The notes below the pieces were generated by a model, which saw only the letters and a program-made list of their open reading frames with translations, made no database searches and had not been told where the DNA came from. The translations under genes and the position numbers were made by a program. Below are positions 25,459-38,099 of a DNA stretch of 64,000 nucleotides, piece by piece. The stretch's first letter is position 1. Each line of letters begins with the position of its first letter. The DNA is from Blastomyces gilchristii SLH14081 (lineage: Eukaryota; Ascomycota; Eurotiomycetes; Onygenales; Ajellomycetaceae): assembly GCF_000003855.2 (NCBI RefSeq), contig NW_003101653.1, forward strand, positions 529,179-593,178, in the 5' to 3' direction.

Positions 25459-26356
25459 AAAGGATCGATTTGCTATCTATCTATACTTTGTTTTGAGACC
25501 CTTGTTTGATTTGCGATTGTTTTGCTCTTTTGAAGGTTCAGGGTGAACATGTTTTCCTCTGTAGTACGATTGGCTTTTCTAATCCGTTTTGATCGCAAAG
25601 ATACCCAACCCTCGTTTTATGTTCGATGCTTTCATGAATTATGTTTTTTTCAATGTATATATATATACCTTGCGCCCTATATATACTTCACCCCTACTTT
25701 TCCCCACCCTCATTCGGATAGATGCCAAGAAATACATCACGTGCCAAGTATTATATAATCTAGCTTCCCCAAATTTTCGGTTCTTTCCTGTCTTTCTAGA
25801 GCTTTCCAAAAGTTGCAGGTGAGAAATTCCCGACCACACATAAAAACCTCCAACACACCAACTCCTCTTCAGTACAACCCTCTCTGCTCACGCTTCAGTT
25901 TCATGTTCACTGTTGTTTGTTGTATTGATCTACTCCCCGGCCGAGTTCAACCGATCAACTGATTCCATCTCAACTGTGAGTATTCCGGCTCCGATTTTCT
26001 CTAATATTACCAACCGTTCCTTTCATGATGAGACTTCATAGCTGGCACCAGTCCTAGAAAGACTTGTACTCTGTTTGCTGCGGACTAGCTTTTGCAATGG
26101 CTTGTATAGCCTTGTTTCTGATATTTTAATTTCTCCCGCAATTTTTGTTCTTTTGTGTGGTTTATTTTTGTGGAGTTGGATTGAATTTTTTTTTCTTTTG
26201 CTAAACTAACATTGCTTCTTTCCACCAGAATCCTACAGCTAAAAAGAGCCATTCCCAACCGACATCTATTGCACTCCGCTCCTCAGATCAGAATATCCCA
26301 TTAGTAGAGACATAAAAAACAAATTTCGACTTGCTGCCGAAAATTAATAGAATAAA
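25459..26356. promoter_or_regulatory. Intergenic region and AHA1 5' leader with probable UTR intron
   Basis: The region between two plus-strand genes. A probable 5'-UTR intron of AHA1 runs from GTGAGT at 25976 to the pyrimidine-rich acceptor CCACCAG ending at 26229. The leader then continues to the ATG at 26357. Short ORFs around 25543-25839 lie in AT-rich 3' sequence and are not supported. Confidence 0.5.
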
Positions 26357-27740
26357 ATGGTGCTCCACAATCCTAACAACTGGCACTGGGTGAACAAGGA
26401 TGCTTCTGCTTGGACCAAGGAATATTTGGAAAAGACTCTTACTACCATCTCTGCAGAGGAAAATGGAGTGACTGCTCAGATAAAGAAGGTCGTTAGCCTC
26501 GATGGCGACGTAGACGTCAGCCAGCGGAAGGGCAAGGTTATCACATTATTTGATGTTAAATTACAATTAGAATATGAAGGTTAGAATGCCTCTTTCGCCA
26601 ACAGCATTGCTCTCTATGCGGCTGGAACCTGAGCTGAGATAAGGCTGTTCTTAGGTAAGACAAGTGACGACGAAGAAGTCAGCGGTTCAATCAATGTCCC
26701 CGAGGTTGCGCACGATACCGAGGAAGACGAGTATGTCGTACGTTCCCTAGTTAGACCCTTGATGCTTTTTCATTTCTAGCTGTAGCGTGAAGATCTCGTT
26801 TATAACACGATGTGAAATTTTTTGGAATAGTTTGAAATTGGCATCTACTCCGAATCTGCGTCGAAGCAGCCGGTGAAAGACCTTGTCCGCTCGAAACTCG
26901 TCCCTGAAATCCGCAAGGAGTTGGCAAAATTAGCCCCTGCTCTGATTGCTGAGCATGGAAAGGATATTCAACATGCCCCCGGCTCCAAACCTTCCAGCGG
27001 CTTTGCGACACCAAATCATGTCCCCCAGAGCAGCACCCAAACTCCAAGAACTTCCACTCCTACCACCACAACCACACGCACCTCCAGTGTTAATACTGTC
27101 AGCGTCACCGCCGTAGACGAATTCCGCACTACCGCAGAAGAGCTCTACACGACCTTCACAGACCCCCAGCGCATCGCCGCTTTCACTCGTGCTGCCCCTC
27201 AACTCTTCGACGGCGCAAAGGTTGGCGGTAAATTCTCGATTTTCGACGGCAATGTAGACGGCGAATATGTTAAGCTAGAGTCTCCGATCTTAATTGTGCA
27301 GAAATGGCGCCTTGCGCAGTGGCCTGAGGGACACTACAGCACGCAAGAGATTAATTTTGATCAGAATGATGTCGACCGGGTCACCAACATGCGCGTGAAG
27401 TGGGATGGCGTTCCTGTCGGACAGGAGGACGTCGTCAAGCGGAACTGGGAGGGATACTATGTTCGGAGCATTAAGCAGACATTTGGGTGCGTTCGAATTC
27501 CCTTTCCGTTTCCCCCTTTTCTTTTCTTTTCTTTTCTTTTCTTTTTGTTAAGATTATTTATTCACGTTTTCTCCTCTCCCCCACTCTCATACATATTTCA
27601 CCCGCCAACACCTTGAGTGTCTTCCGTGCTCGACCCTCGTTCTCACCTTCGAAATCTCAGCATTCATGGACAAATTTACTGACTCCTCCCTTCTCCCTCT
27701 CCCTCCTGCTACTCGGTGTAGGTTTGGCACGATACTATAA
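26357..27740 (+). CDS. AHA1: Hsp90 co-chaperone Aha1
   Basis: Predicted exons are 26357-26579, 26655-26737, 26831-27486 and 27722-27740, giving 326 aa. Aha1 binds the middle domain of Hsp90 and stimulates its ATPase in the cytosol. The N-terminal NPNNWHW motif (residues 5-11) is the conserved NxNNWHW element of the family. The N domain runs to about residue 150 ('DEYVFEIGIYSE', 'KQPVKDLVR'). A Thr/Ser-rich linker (about 165-195) follows, then the AHSA1/START-like domain from about 200 ('VDEFRTTAEELYTTFTDPQR', 'GGKFSIFDGNVDGEY', 'QKWRLAQWPEGH'). The last exon encodes only GFGTIL. The final intron contains a TTTTC microsatellite (about 27517-27546) and a TTTACTGAC branch-like site. Length and domain order are normal. 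Confidence 0.93.
27517..27546 (+). repeat. (CTTTT)n microsatellite in AHA1 intron 3
   Basis: About six tandem CTTTT units lie within the last intron of AHA1. It is likely length-polymorphic but does not affect coding. Confidence 0.8.
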
Positions 27741-28533
27741 TATATTCCAAACCGCTTAAATGTCAAAAAAGAAAAGAAAAATAAATAAAAATTAAGACGT
27801 TCTCGTTTTTTTCAGATAATTCCTTTGAAATCCAACAACACTAGCTACGAAATAGGTATGAAATGAAAAATATATAAAAATTTGACTGACTCAATGAAGC
27901 CAGTAAAATATCAAATCAAGTACATATTATCGAACAAACGAGCAAATGCGACTACTTTTCTTAGGATCACCCCACACACAGTCAACGGCTAAATGAAGAC
28001 AGGAAGGATGCTTCAAATCGATCTGCGGTGCCGAAAGATGATCCAGGGTCGTTTTCCACTCTTGCCTACTATTTCTTGCTATTTGTATCCATTGCTGAAA
28101 GCATTGGGGAGGCGTCTAGACATCCCGAGGAAATATGTTCGAGAGACGTGGGCAGATCAAATTCCATCTAGATAGACCTTGCTAGCAATTCAATAATTGA
28201 GGTAAATTTGCATTGTGATTGGTGAATAGAGTTCTCGCACTTCCAGAAGCCCTTCTCACAACCCTAGTCAAGGTAGAGAAGAGTAAAATGTCGTTGAGTT
28301 CGCTCCAGTTGCATACTACCTTTCTTCTTTCTTCTGTGAAGTGTGGCTCAGTTGATTAAGTGTACGCAGCACGCAAAGTTATTTATGGGATCGATTATTA
28401 CTTCCTCGTTTACACGCATTTCAGCCCTTAAGACCGGACTGGAATCCGAGAAGCTTTCTTCCAGATATACACTACCCCCTCTTAAAGCCCATTCCCACGT
28501 AAAGTTTCCTTCCTTTCAACTTCCATTAATCTC
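27741..28533. other. Convergent 3' region AHA1 / alpha-amylase
   Basis: The 3' ends of two convergent genes face each other across about 790 bp. Purine- and pyrimidine-rich AT tracts near 27760-27860 probably hold the AHA1 polyadenylation region. No gene is supported. Confidence 0.5.
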
Positions 28534-30650
28534 TCACCCGCATATCCCGCTCTCAACAAGCCTCTCACTCGGATACAGGATCCTCGGCTCTCCCGCAGCC
28601 ATAGATACTGGTACCTGCCCATTAGAACCCACCACGGCAGTCGTGCACGTGTAAATATCCGTAACACGCATACCGGCCGGATACCCCGTCCCACCCAGCT
28701 GCAGCGTGTATGAAGCACCGCCAGAGCCAAGGTTAGAGAGTACGGTGATAATTTGTTTGCCGTCGAAGCCTTTGCGCATCGCGATGGTGCTTTTGTCTTG
28801 GTAGATGGGATAGTTCTGTATTTGTTATATCATAGAAGGTCATTTGAGACTACTGCTTAGGGGAACATGTGTGGGGGCGGTTGGGCGAAGGGAGCAAGCA
28901 GGGCGGGTGGTCGTATGGCAATGAGTAAGGATGTCAATTGGCACTTACTTTATACGTAAGATAATTGGGATCGTCTGCGATGGCCTTCTTCCGAATTTTA
29001 TTGGCTTTGGCGGTGAGCTGGTAGAGAGGGCTTTCGGTGTTATAGCCCGACAGCCAGGTTGCTTCGCGGTTGTCTGGGTCCTTCCTCCCCGCGTAGTGCT
29101 GCTCTTGGCCAGCGTAGACTATGGGAATCCCGTCGGCAAGAATGGTGAAGACCAGGGCATTTTTGGCAAGAGACATGTCTTTGGTATAACTTTGATAGTA
29201 AACCGATGTTAGAGATGTTGAGGGCCGAGGAGGCGTGCCCTGGGCAGGTTTGGGCGTCACATACCTTGCGAATCTTGGGGTATCATGGTTCTCAGCGAAC
29301 GTTCCTAGCAGAGTGGAGTCTGCGCAGCTGTCTTTCATTGTGTTGATCATGTTGTATAGATTTGCGATATTGCCGCCAGGAGACTTGAAGACTTCGAGGA
29401 GAGCGTAATAACTGCGAATATTTTAGCCAACCCGCCATATTTCTTTGGTAGTAGAAATATCCGTGATCGTACATTGGAAAGTTCACCAACCCATCCAGAT
29501 AATTCTGATAGTGGCAGGTGTACCCTGAGTCACCACTATATACTTCTCCCATGGAATATACACCTGCTGCATCATTGAACTTCCGCCAGAACGGCTTCGG
29601 TACATGCTTGACTGTATCAATTCGAAGGCCGTCAACTGCGACAATTGTTAGTTCCCAGAGTAGGGTGTTGAACTGCGGAAATGATTTAAATAGCGCTGTC
29701 ACTCACTAGAATAATTGGAAACAAGAGCGGATATCCAGTTGTTGAAGATGTTTTGCACCTCTGGATTCCCAGTATCAAGATCCGGAAGCGACACTGTATT
29801 ATCCCCAAGCCAACAGTTTTCGACATTAGCTTGATCGTCGTAGTTAGTGATAGGGCAATAAGCATGGAAATAGCCTTTGCTATTGAACGGAACGAATCGA
29901 CTATAGTCCATACTACTACTTGGACCAGCATAACCCTAAAGAAGCTGTGAGACCAGGGTAGACAATTGCTCGAGTTGCGCTTTCTTGCGTACCATATGGT
30001 TTGGAACTACGTCGACCATGAGATACATGCCGCGATCATGTAATGCCGCACTTAATGCCCTGAGATCGTCTGCAGATCCATAATGAGGTTCCACATTGTA
30101 GCTAAAGGAAAAGAGCAATGTAAGCAGCACATACAACCATGTTTCAAATACAAGCCACTTCCCAGGGAAATGTAGACATTGCGACTTACATATCTTGTTG
30201 CCAATATCCGTGGAAGGCTTCCCCATATCCAGATTTCTCGGGAAACTGCTTTGTCACAGGGGTAATCCAGATAGCAGAAAACCCCATGTTCTGGATGTAA
30301 TCAAGCTTTCAAACGTATCAGACTAGGTGGCTATCAGAAACAACAGCTGCTCCTGGGTGTACCTTATTGATAATTCCATGCCAGGTCCCACCGCAGTATC
30401 TCTACGTTAATGTCAGCTTGGACAACCCGTTATTTGGGAGGAAGAATGGACTGTGCCCTTGGAAGTAAGAAAATTGGTAGCTTACTCGATCTTCGGTGTT
30501 GCATGGAGCAGTTGTAGAGCTATCAGTTCTTGCAAACCGGTCCGTGAGAAGGAAGTATATCGATTGCGAACGCCATTCTGCCGGAGTTGCAGCAGTAACT
30601 GCTTCTGACAGAGCGAGAATGGCCCCTAAACCACTGGTGGAGAATTTCAT
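28534..30650 (-). CDS. Secreted alpha-amylase (GH13)
   Basis: Predicted minus-strand exons, 5' to 3', are 30650-30486, 30401-30363, 30305-30190, 30101-29993, 29935-29707, 29635-29473, 29411-29265, 29189-28949 and 28815-28534, giving 496 aa. It should hydrolyse internal alpha-1,4-glucosidic bonds of starch or glycogen outside the cell. A signal peptide covers about residues 1-20, and mature protein begins near [13 protein letters not shown]. All four GH13 blocks are present: [16 protein letters not shown] with nucleophile Asp226, GEVYSG with acid/base Glu250, and ENHD with Asp317. Offsets match fungal TAKA-type amylases. There is no starch-binding domain or GPI-anchor tail. Every exon join restores frame with GT/AG ends. 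Upstream CreA-like sites suggest carbon repression (inference). Confidence 0.93.
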
Positions 30651-31330
30651 GATGACAGATAATAGTGCGTTTCCTTTGTATACTCAAACAGTCATCCAGG
30701 AATTTGACCACTTTTATATCTCGAACATGACGATTCCTCCTTTGTTTCGTCTCAACAACTTTAGGCATCCTAAATTTCAAATGTGGACGACGCTAAGATC
30801 GACAATTCCCGGACTCGTAGTATTTATGTCGGCATCCCGCAAGAGAGCGGACTTAGCTCCGGATGAGGCATTCTGTTAACTAGAATAATCGGAATGCTTG
30901 CAGAGAATTTCCACCCCGGATATCCTGTAATCCGGGGTTCCTGCGGGGTAACTGGGGTATCGTATGGCCAAATATATGGCTATTGCCAATGCATGCTGCC
31001 TGACAGGAGCTGGGATATGTTCATGCTAGGAAGCACATTTTTTCATGTGTCACTGGCAAAATTCATCATTGAGAGAGCTGTGAATATCAATCAAAGAGTG
31101 AAGCTGGTTCCATGTCTCCTGAAAACATTGTGACAGTGCAGGAAATTAACAGGAGTTCATATATATTCAATAAGAGTTATATACTTGAGTGGGGAGAGGC
31201 ATCTAGGTGAATGTGATTAGAGTTGAACTGTAAGAATAAGTGCTCACAGGCGATTATTCGGGTTTTTGCAGCTTGGCATGATATGTACTGTTAACTACTA
31301 GAAGTATTCACAGTAGAAAGATAAAATGTA
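30651..31330 (-). promoter_or_regulatory. Alpha-amylase promoter region and island edge
   Basis: The upstream region of the minus-strand amylase. Four matches to the CreA consensus SYGGRG cluster within 45 bp: CCCCGG at 30914-30919 (reverse strand), CCGGGG at 30932-30937, GCGGGG at 30943-30948 and CTGGGG at 30952-30957. They lie 264-307 bp upstream of the start codon. Composition stays normal to about 31300, then shifts to the AT-rich block. Site matches are seen; regulation by CreA is inferred. Confidence 0.5.
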
Positions 31331-31336
31331 ACCATG

Positions 31337-31722
31337 TCATGCTTACTCACTCTCTCTAGTGAGTGAGTAATAAACTCTTTTCTCTGTATAATAATAAGAG
31401 ATTTTTTCTCACTGAGATTTTTTATAAATATAAAGAATTTTTAGTAAGTATTACTGCAGTACTGAGTCTGATTCTATGAAATCACTTAGTAAAAGACTTC
31501 ATAGATAAAGTCTTAGAGAGAAAAGAATATATAAGAAATTCTACTTCTTATGAATTCTTTATCTCTATTTCTATTTCTTATATAATTAATAGAATTAGCA
31601 GCTCTTCACTACACATAACTATATAGACTGAAGTTTATAAATACTATTTATAACTCAGCTTGAATACTATTATATATTTAATCTTTAATTATATCATGCT
31701 TACTCACTCTCTCTAGTGAGTG
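31337..31722. repeat. 29-bp direct repeats containing a hairpin
   Basis: Nearly identical 29-bp sequences (TCATGCTTACTCACT... ending AGTGAGTG) occur at 31337-31365 and 31694-31722. Each contains the inverted pair ACTCACT/AGTGAGT around a CTCTCT loop. The ~330 bp between them is AT-rich and has no recognised coding. The second copy abuts the left end of the pogo-like element. Origin is unknown. Confidence 0.6.
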
Positions 31723-33629
31723 TGTCACAGCATACAGAAAATCACACTGTATGAAAAATATTTTAAATATAGTAATCTTTAAAAATTAATTAATAATCAT
31801 TATTATATCTATCTATAATATAAATATTATCTATATACTTATTAGAAGATGTAGAATTCACTGTAGATTAAGATTCTATAGAATTATCTTATTATAATTA
31901 AGTGACTGTAGATTTTATAGATTTGATTTCAATTAATTAAAAATTCTTATTAAATATCTTTTTTATCTCATCTACTCTACAGATTGTAATCTTATAATTA
32001 ACATTCTTAATAGTGAGAACTTCATCTACTTATATCTGTCTGTGAGAGAATTTAATAATCTGATATTTATTTATTTAATAATGATCTCTAAGTTCATTCT
32101 CACAGTGTATATTCAATTTCATCTGAATTATACTACTCTTAAAGATCTTGTTCAATTATCTTATTAAATCAGATATAAGAGTATTCTTCATATCTTCTAA
32201 GATCTTGACTGCTGTATTAATTTAGTAATATAGTTTTACAATTATCTCTGAGAAGATTAATTATAAGAAGATAGTTGATAATTGATCTGCAGATGATAAG
32301 ATAAAGTGATTATATATATTATTATCATTATTATATATATTGAGATTCAGAGCATTATTAATGATAAGAGGTCTCAATCAATTGAGAATTATATTATGAT
32401 TAACTGAATATATTTCACAGTTAATAAAGTCAGCTCTCACAGTGTTAGATTTAAATACTTACAGTTAAACACTCTTCAGATTAGTAAGAAATTATCTATT
32501 ATTATACTACTTATATTTATAGTAAGCAGTCTTATTAGCTGTCTTTATATGATAATACTTATACTGCTGAAAAGATATATTATTAAGAGATTATAGAATG
32601 TAACTTATATAAGATAAGAATCTGAACAGAATAATCTTATAAAGATTACAGTATTAAATGAATTCTTTTATAAGATGAGAATCATGATTATTTATTAATA
32701 GCAGTCAATGACTGCTTATTTAATGCTTTTTTACCATCTTATTAAACTGTTTGATTTATTTAAATTTAATCTTATCATTTGTAAAGTCAGACTTAGATGT
32801 AGTGATAGCATAGTTATCAGATAAGTTAAAGTATATATATTAATTCTCTAGATAAATCTTCAATTTCATTATAATTAATGAATTTAATACTATATTATCT
32901 ATACTAATACACTTTATTATTATTATTAATTTACAGAAGTATAATAATTATATAATGAAATTTATATCTCTAAAGATAGTTATAACTCACTATTTATATT
33001 CTTCTTCTTCTTAAAATTCAATCTTATCAAAGTTGTAGATATCACAGTGAAAAAAATAATATTAATTAAAGACAGCTTTATATTAATTAAATCAGTTAAT
33101 AATGAAGCTTATATTCTTATAAAATACTTGTTTTAAATTTATAAACTTTTACTTAATTTATTCATAATCTGATAGATATTTGATAAATTAATATACTTAT
33201 ATCTTACTTACTGTGAGAGATGCAGTCTCTGAATCTATATAATACTGTCTTAATATATGATTCACAGCAGCTTTGATATACTTGATAATAAATAGATAAA
33301 AATTAATATTTAACTGATAAATTTATATCTTAATTATCTCTTTCTGATTGTCATTCAATACTCAATTCAGTGAAATTCTTATAGTTCTTGATTTCTTTCT
33401 GTTAATTCTCTCATATAAGATAATATATAAGACTTTGAATTCTTATAACAGAGATATGATTTTTACTTTTAAATTACTTTTATATATATTAACAGCTCTT
33501 TGTAACTGCTTCTCAGTGTAATTAGAAGATTTAGACATGATTATAACTAATAATGATTATTTAAAGATGAAGAATAAAGATATTGAAAATATTTTCTGTA
33601 TAATGTGATTTTCTATACACTGTAGCACA
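31721..33629 (-). mobile_element. RIP-degraded Fot1/pogo-like DNA transposon
   Basis: Inverted terminal repeats of about 44 bp (31721-31764 and 33586-33629) share the core ACAG..TA.AGAAAATCACA and a GAAAATATTTT inner edge, giving an element of about 1.9 kb. Just inside the right repeat, the minus strand starts with an ATG at 33538. Its translation reads like the helix-turn-helix start of a pogo/Fot1 transposase: MSKSSNYTEKQLQRA, then YKSN.KVKI, then 'ERINRKKSRT' and 'NDNQKEIIK'. Many stops follow, so it is dead. The catalytic residues could not be placed. The flanking TA duplication expected for this superfamily was not clearly seen. Confidence 0.7.
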
Positions 33630-33680
33630 GTTTCTTATTTTATAAGATTCTTTATAATTTATAGATCTTTCTCTGACTAT

Positions 33681-33847
33681 TGTGATTCAAAGGTTGCTTG
33701 AGTCAGTGTACAATTACAGACATACACTGACTTCTTATATACTGTACACTAAATTAATTGGTGGCTGCTATAGCTTCTTTACATTTGTAAGCAAGTTCAG
33801 AAGTAGCTGTGTTATTATTCAGTGATTATATATTCTTCTGAATCACA
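33681..33847 (-). repeat. 3' LTR of gypsy element A
   Basis: A 167-bp long terminal repeat, mutated along its full length relative to the CpG-rich half of the other copy (for example GGCCGC to GGCTGC, and GCGGCCGCG to a CpG-free form). The terminal inverted octamer TGTGATTC/GAATCACA is intact. Confidence 0.75.
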
Positions 33848-36800
33848 TTCTCTCTTATCAGATTCAGTCACACTCACATGATCAGAATATACACTCTAGC
33901 TTTATACAGATTAGTGTATCACTAGTGTTCACAATTATATAATCTATCTCTGATTCAGCTAGCATTCTGTGTACACTCTTATAAAGAAACTTTTACTATA
34001 TTATATCTCTTATTCACTAACTTTTCTCATTCTTCAATCATCTTCTTCATTATTATCATTATTGAATATTATTCTCTTCTTCAAGATTTCTGCTTCTTCT
34101 TCTGTTTAACATCTTCTATCTGTTTATCTATCATATTATACATGTTTCTGATGATGATCTCTCATTCTCATAATAAGCATTATCATAGTGCTTATACTGA
34201 GCAGTTTATTAGCAGTAAGTATAATATGTTGTGAAATATGACTAGAACTTGTTTATCTTCTAACAATTATCAGAATATACTACTATGAATGACATATCTT
34301 CTTCATCTTCTCATACACTCTCAACTCTCTTTTCTTCAGCAGGCATCTGATTATGTTTCTTGATTATTTTATATAACTGCAGATGCTGATATATTTGTTT
34401 TAATTCATATAGAATCTTCACATGTTGACAGATCTGTGTTCACTGATGATTGTAATTTCAATGTTAAATTATTAATTAAGAACTTGAGAGATATAATAAT
34501 AAAGAAATTATCTGTATCATATGTGACTAAGTCTTCTATATTCTCTTCTATTCTCTCTGTTTCTTTCTCTGCTGCTCTCTTTCAATCTTCTATATCTGTC
34601 TCTGTGTCTGATTCTCTCACTTCTACTATCTCTGTTCCTGTGATTCTTACTTCTACTACTTCTGCTTTCTCTGTTTCTATCATCTCTACTTTCATTATCA
34701 GCTCTCTCTGTTTCAAGAAGATATTGTATAGACTTAATGAATCACATTTCTTAGTATATATACTTTTGCTCTTCTTATCAATCTCTAGAACAATTTATTA
34801 TATAAAGACTATGTATGATATAACTATCTAAAGCTCAGTTGCAGATATCAATTATTATGTTCATTTTAAATATTCATAGTGAGACAATTATTTATTTATA
34901 TCAGAGAATCATCTCTCTTTTTAACAGTATTGAAATTATAAGTCTTTCTTTTTTCATCTTCTCTTTCTGACACTGATTTTTCTGTTCTTAGAGAAAATTG
35001 TTATGAGTTTTATTATACACAAAGTCATAGTATTCACAGATATTAAGAAACTTTTTATAACTATAAAGTCAATATTGTAAGAATATCTACTCTGATAAAT
35101 TCTTTANNNNNNNNNNNNNNNNNNNNNNNNNNNNNNNNNNNNNNNNNNNNNNNNNNNNNNNNNNNNNNNNNNNNNNNNNNNNNNNNNNNNNNNNNNNNNN
35201 NNNNNNNNNNNNNNNNNNNNNNNNNNNNNNNNNNNNNNNNNNNNNNNNNNNNNNNNNNNNNNNNNNNNNNNNNNNNNNNNNNNNNNNNNNNNNNNNNNNN
35301 NNNNNNNNNNNNNNNNNNNNNNNNNNNNNNNNNTTCTCATCTCTGATTTTATAATTTTTATACACTAACAATGATTCTTAGTTGCTTCAGTATCAGAGAT
35401 CATTCTAATTAAAGATAATCACACTGCTGAGACTACTCTCTTTCACTCTCAAGCTTCATCTATCACTTTCTCTTTCTTCTCTGCAGAGAAGATTGTATAT
35501 ACATCAGATTATAAATGTTCAGTCTCAGATAACTCTCATTATTATTCATTCAGTTCTGTATTCTCTTTCTCTTTCATTTCTTCTATCTTCATTCTCTCTG
35601 TCTTGACTTCTAGTTCTGTGAGTTCTACACTCTTCTTCAATTTTTCTACACACATATATACACATTTCTATATTGGCATTCCAGTCAATCTTGTGATAAA
35701 TGACATTAATGTTGTATACAGAGTGATAGAGAAATCAGAGATATATATGATATTATTATAAGAGCAGCTTACAGCTCTTGAATTTCTTACAGATCTCAAG
35801 TTTTGAGATTTTCTTTATTTTTAATATTTTTTTAAGTGATTTGATGTTGAAAATAGATTAAATATATAATATATGAAAATGAATAAGATATATATAATAA
35901 CATTTATCTTTTTACAGCTGATTCTTACAGTTGATAACTAATTCATTATCTCTTTTCTTTTCTTACACTTTTTTTTTGTCTGTTAGTCACTACTCTTATA
36001 CAATCTTTATAAAATACAGTGTTCAGTGACTAGATTCAGTAACTTTCATCTTTTATAATTCTGTCTTATATATTTTACTATCTCTCTTCACCTGCTCAGA
36101 TCACTACAGTGAATAACTTATCAAAACTAATCTCACTCAATCTTTGAGTGTTCTCAGAGATTGAGATGACTTGATCTTATATATCTGCAGATGTTTCAGA
36201 TGATTCATCCTCTGTTATCTTCATGATTAAACTGATGTAAACAGTTAAACTCAACTCTGAATCTCTTTTTCTTCTGTGATCTGACTCATGTGTAAGTCTG
36301 CTGCTTTGAGACTGCTCTTTATCACATTGTACTCACTGTCTGTGACATATTATCATACAATCAGCTACAGTCTCATCACTTATTAAAGTGTAACATTCAT
36401 CTGATTTCTTCATTTCTTTTCATTCTTTTCTTATAATTATAGAAAGATCAGAATAAGTAAGATCATCTGATTCATAAGTATTAATAATTTCTCTTACTTT
36501 GTAAGACTTTTCAATTATAAGTCTCTTCTTTTTCAACACTGATGATAGTGCTGTAGATAATTATAATTCACTCAGATCTTATATCTTTACTTTCATAAGA
36601 TATGAATCATTTATTAAGTTATATAAGATCTGTCCCTCTGATTCTTTCAATACATATATTCTCAGAGAATGTGATTTAAGTATTTTATATAGCTCAAATC
36701 ATCTAGATTGAAACTTCTCAGAACTCTCATTATATATAAGAACTTACATTCTCATCTTGAGACTTGATTTCTTAACTAGTGAGTCTTGTATTCTTTTCAA

Positions 36801-36950
36801 TTGAATTGCTTAGTTCAGAAGTAACTTATTAGCTTTTACATGTATGTGACTGATCTCTTTCAATCTTGATTCTGCATCTGTGACTGCTGCATCTGTGACT
36901 GTTATATCTGTAATTAACTGATGTATCTGCAATCACTGTTCTCTCTCTCA
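33848..36950 (-). other. AT-rich 3' part of element A, function unresolved
   Basis: About 3 kb between the integrase and the 3' LTR of element A, interrupted by an assembly gap. It is longer than an integrase C terminus needs. The plus-strand ORF at 34436-34831 reads as Ser/Thr-rich low complexity; its reverse complement reads as Glu/Arg-rich low complexity. Neither was recognised. It may hold an extra ORF of this family or another decayed insertion. Confidence 0.35.
35107..35333. other. Assembly gap (227 N)
   Basis: A run of unknown bases inside the AT-rich 3' part of gypsy element A. Any ORF drawn through it is meaningless. The true length is not known. Confidence 0.99.
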
Positions 36951-36959
36951 CCTTTTTCA

Positions 36960-37860
36960 AAGCATTCTTCAGAATTCGCGGATGCAATTCATACAACAGA
37001 TAGAATGATGAACATTTGAAGACTGTATACTGTCAAATCTGTGTGACTAATAGTGCCTGCTTGAGATATTCATTTCATAGTCTCATAGACTTACTCACTA
37101 GATATTTCATCAGCATGTTATTCAAGATTTCATTCAAGTGTTTCATCTTTCTATTTATTCATAAGTGATATAATATTGTTCTACAATGTCTTGTCTGTAA
37201 CTGGCTTATGAAATGCCTTATCACTTCTTCTATAAGATTCATATCATTATCAGTTAGAATCTCACACAGCATTTCATAGTTAATATAGATCTCATTATAT
37301 AGAAACTTCATCATCATCTTCTCTGTCATCTCTGAAACTGCTTTTGCAACTGGCCAGCCAGTAGTGTAATCAATAGCAGTGATTATTCATTGATTTTCAT
37401 TTAATATTTGTAATAATATGTTCATGAGATTCACTCTTCATTATTTAAATAATTATATCATACACTTTATCTGATGTTGTACTTTCTCACATTCTAATTC
37501 TTTCTTAGATTCTTTCATGACCTGATAATTCAGACACTTGTGAGCATATATCTGAATGTTCTCAGTCATGCTTGACCAGTATACTCTTGATTCAAGTACA
37601 CTTATGAGTTCAGAGCTTTCTAAGTGACTGAATTTCTTATGCATGTAAGTCACTAAGTTATATCTAAATGAATATTCTAGATAGAGAGCTTCTGTATATT
37701 CTAGATCATGATAAAGCATAACATTGTTTTTCAATTTTCTCAGCTTGAAGTTCAGAAGCATCTCTTCTATCACTTTTATAAGATGCTTATTATCTGATAT
37801 CTTACTATTTTTTAAGTGAGAGATTATTGTATTCACTTATTCTGATTTCTTGCATTCTCT
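36960..37860 (-). pseudogene. Integrase remnant of gypsy element A
   Basis: The minus-strand frame 37836-37453 holds the HHCC zinc module: His-x3-His in 'HKKFSHL', then 'YAHKCLNYQ', where the second Cys has become Tyr through a G-to-A type change. The catalytic core follows downstream: 'AIDYTTGWPVAKAV' near 37350, 'EILTDND' near 37260 and 'SSFYLLYELHPRIL' near 36980. Ty3/gypsy integrases of filamentous fungi carry these same blocks. Several stops make it non-functional. Confidence 0.8.
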
Positions 37861-38099
37861 CAGTATATTTAACATGAACTTCTCTTATATCTGATTCACA
37901 GAATTCTCACTTATAAAATCAGATCTGTAACTGATTACATCAGATATCACAGTATTCAATTTCTTTCAGTATTTGATATGAAGATTATACACTTGAAACT
38001 TCAAGATTCAACATACTAAGCATTTAAAAGGTTTTATCATCAATTATAGATAGATGAGGCTTTCATAATTCATGATTATCATTGTCATATGCTTATTAT

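Noticed and set aside
35087..35371. ORFs through the N run
   Set aside because: They exist only because the gap bases are read as unknown residues.
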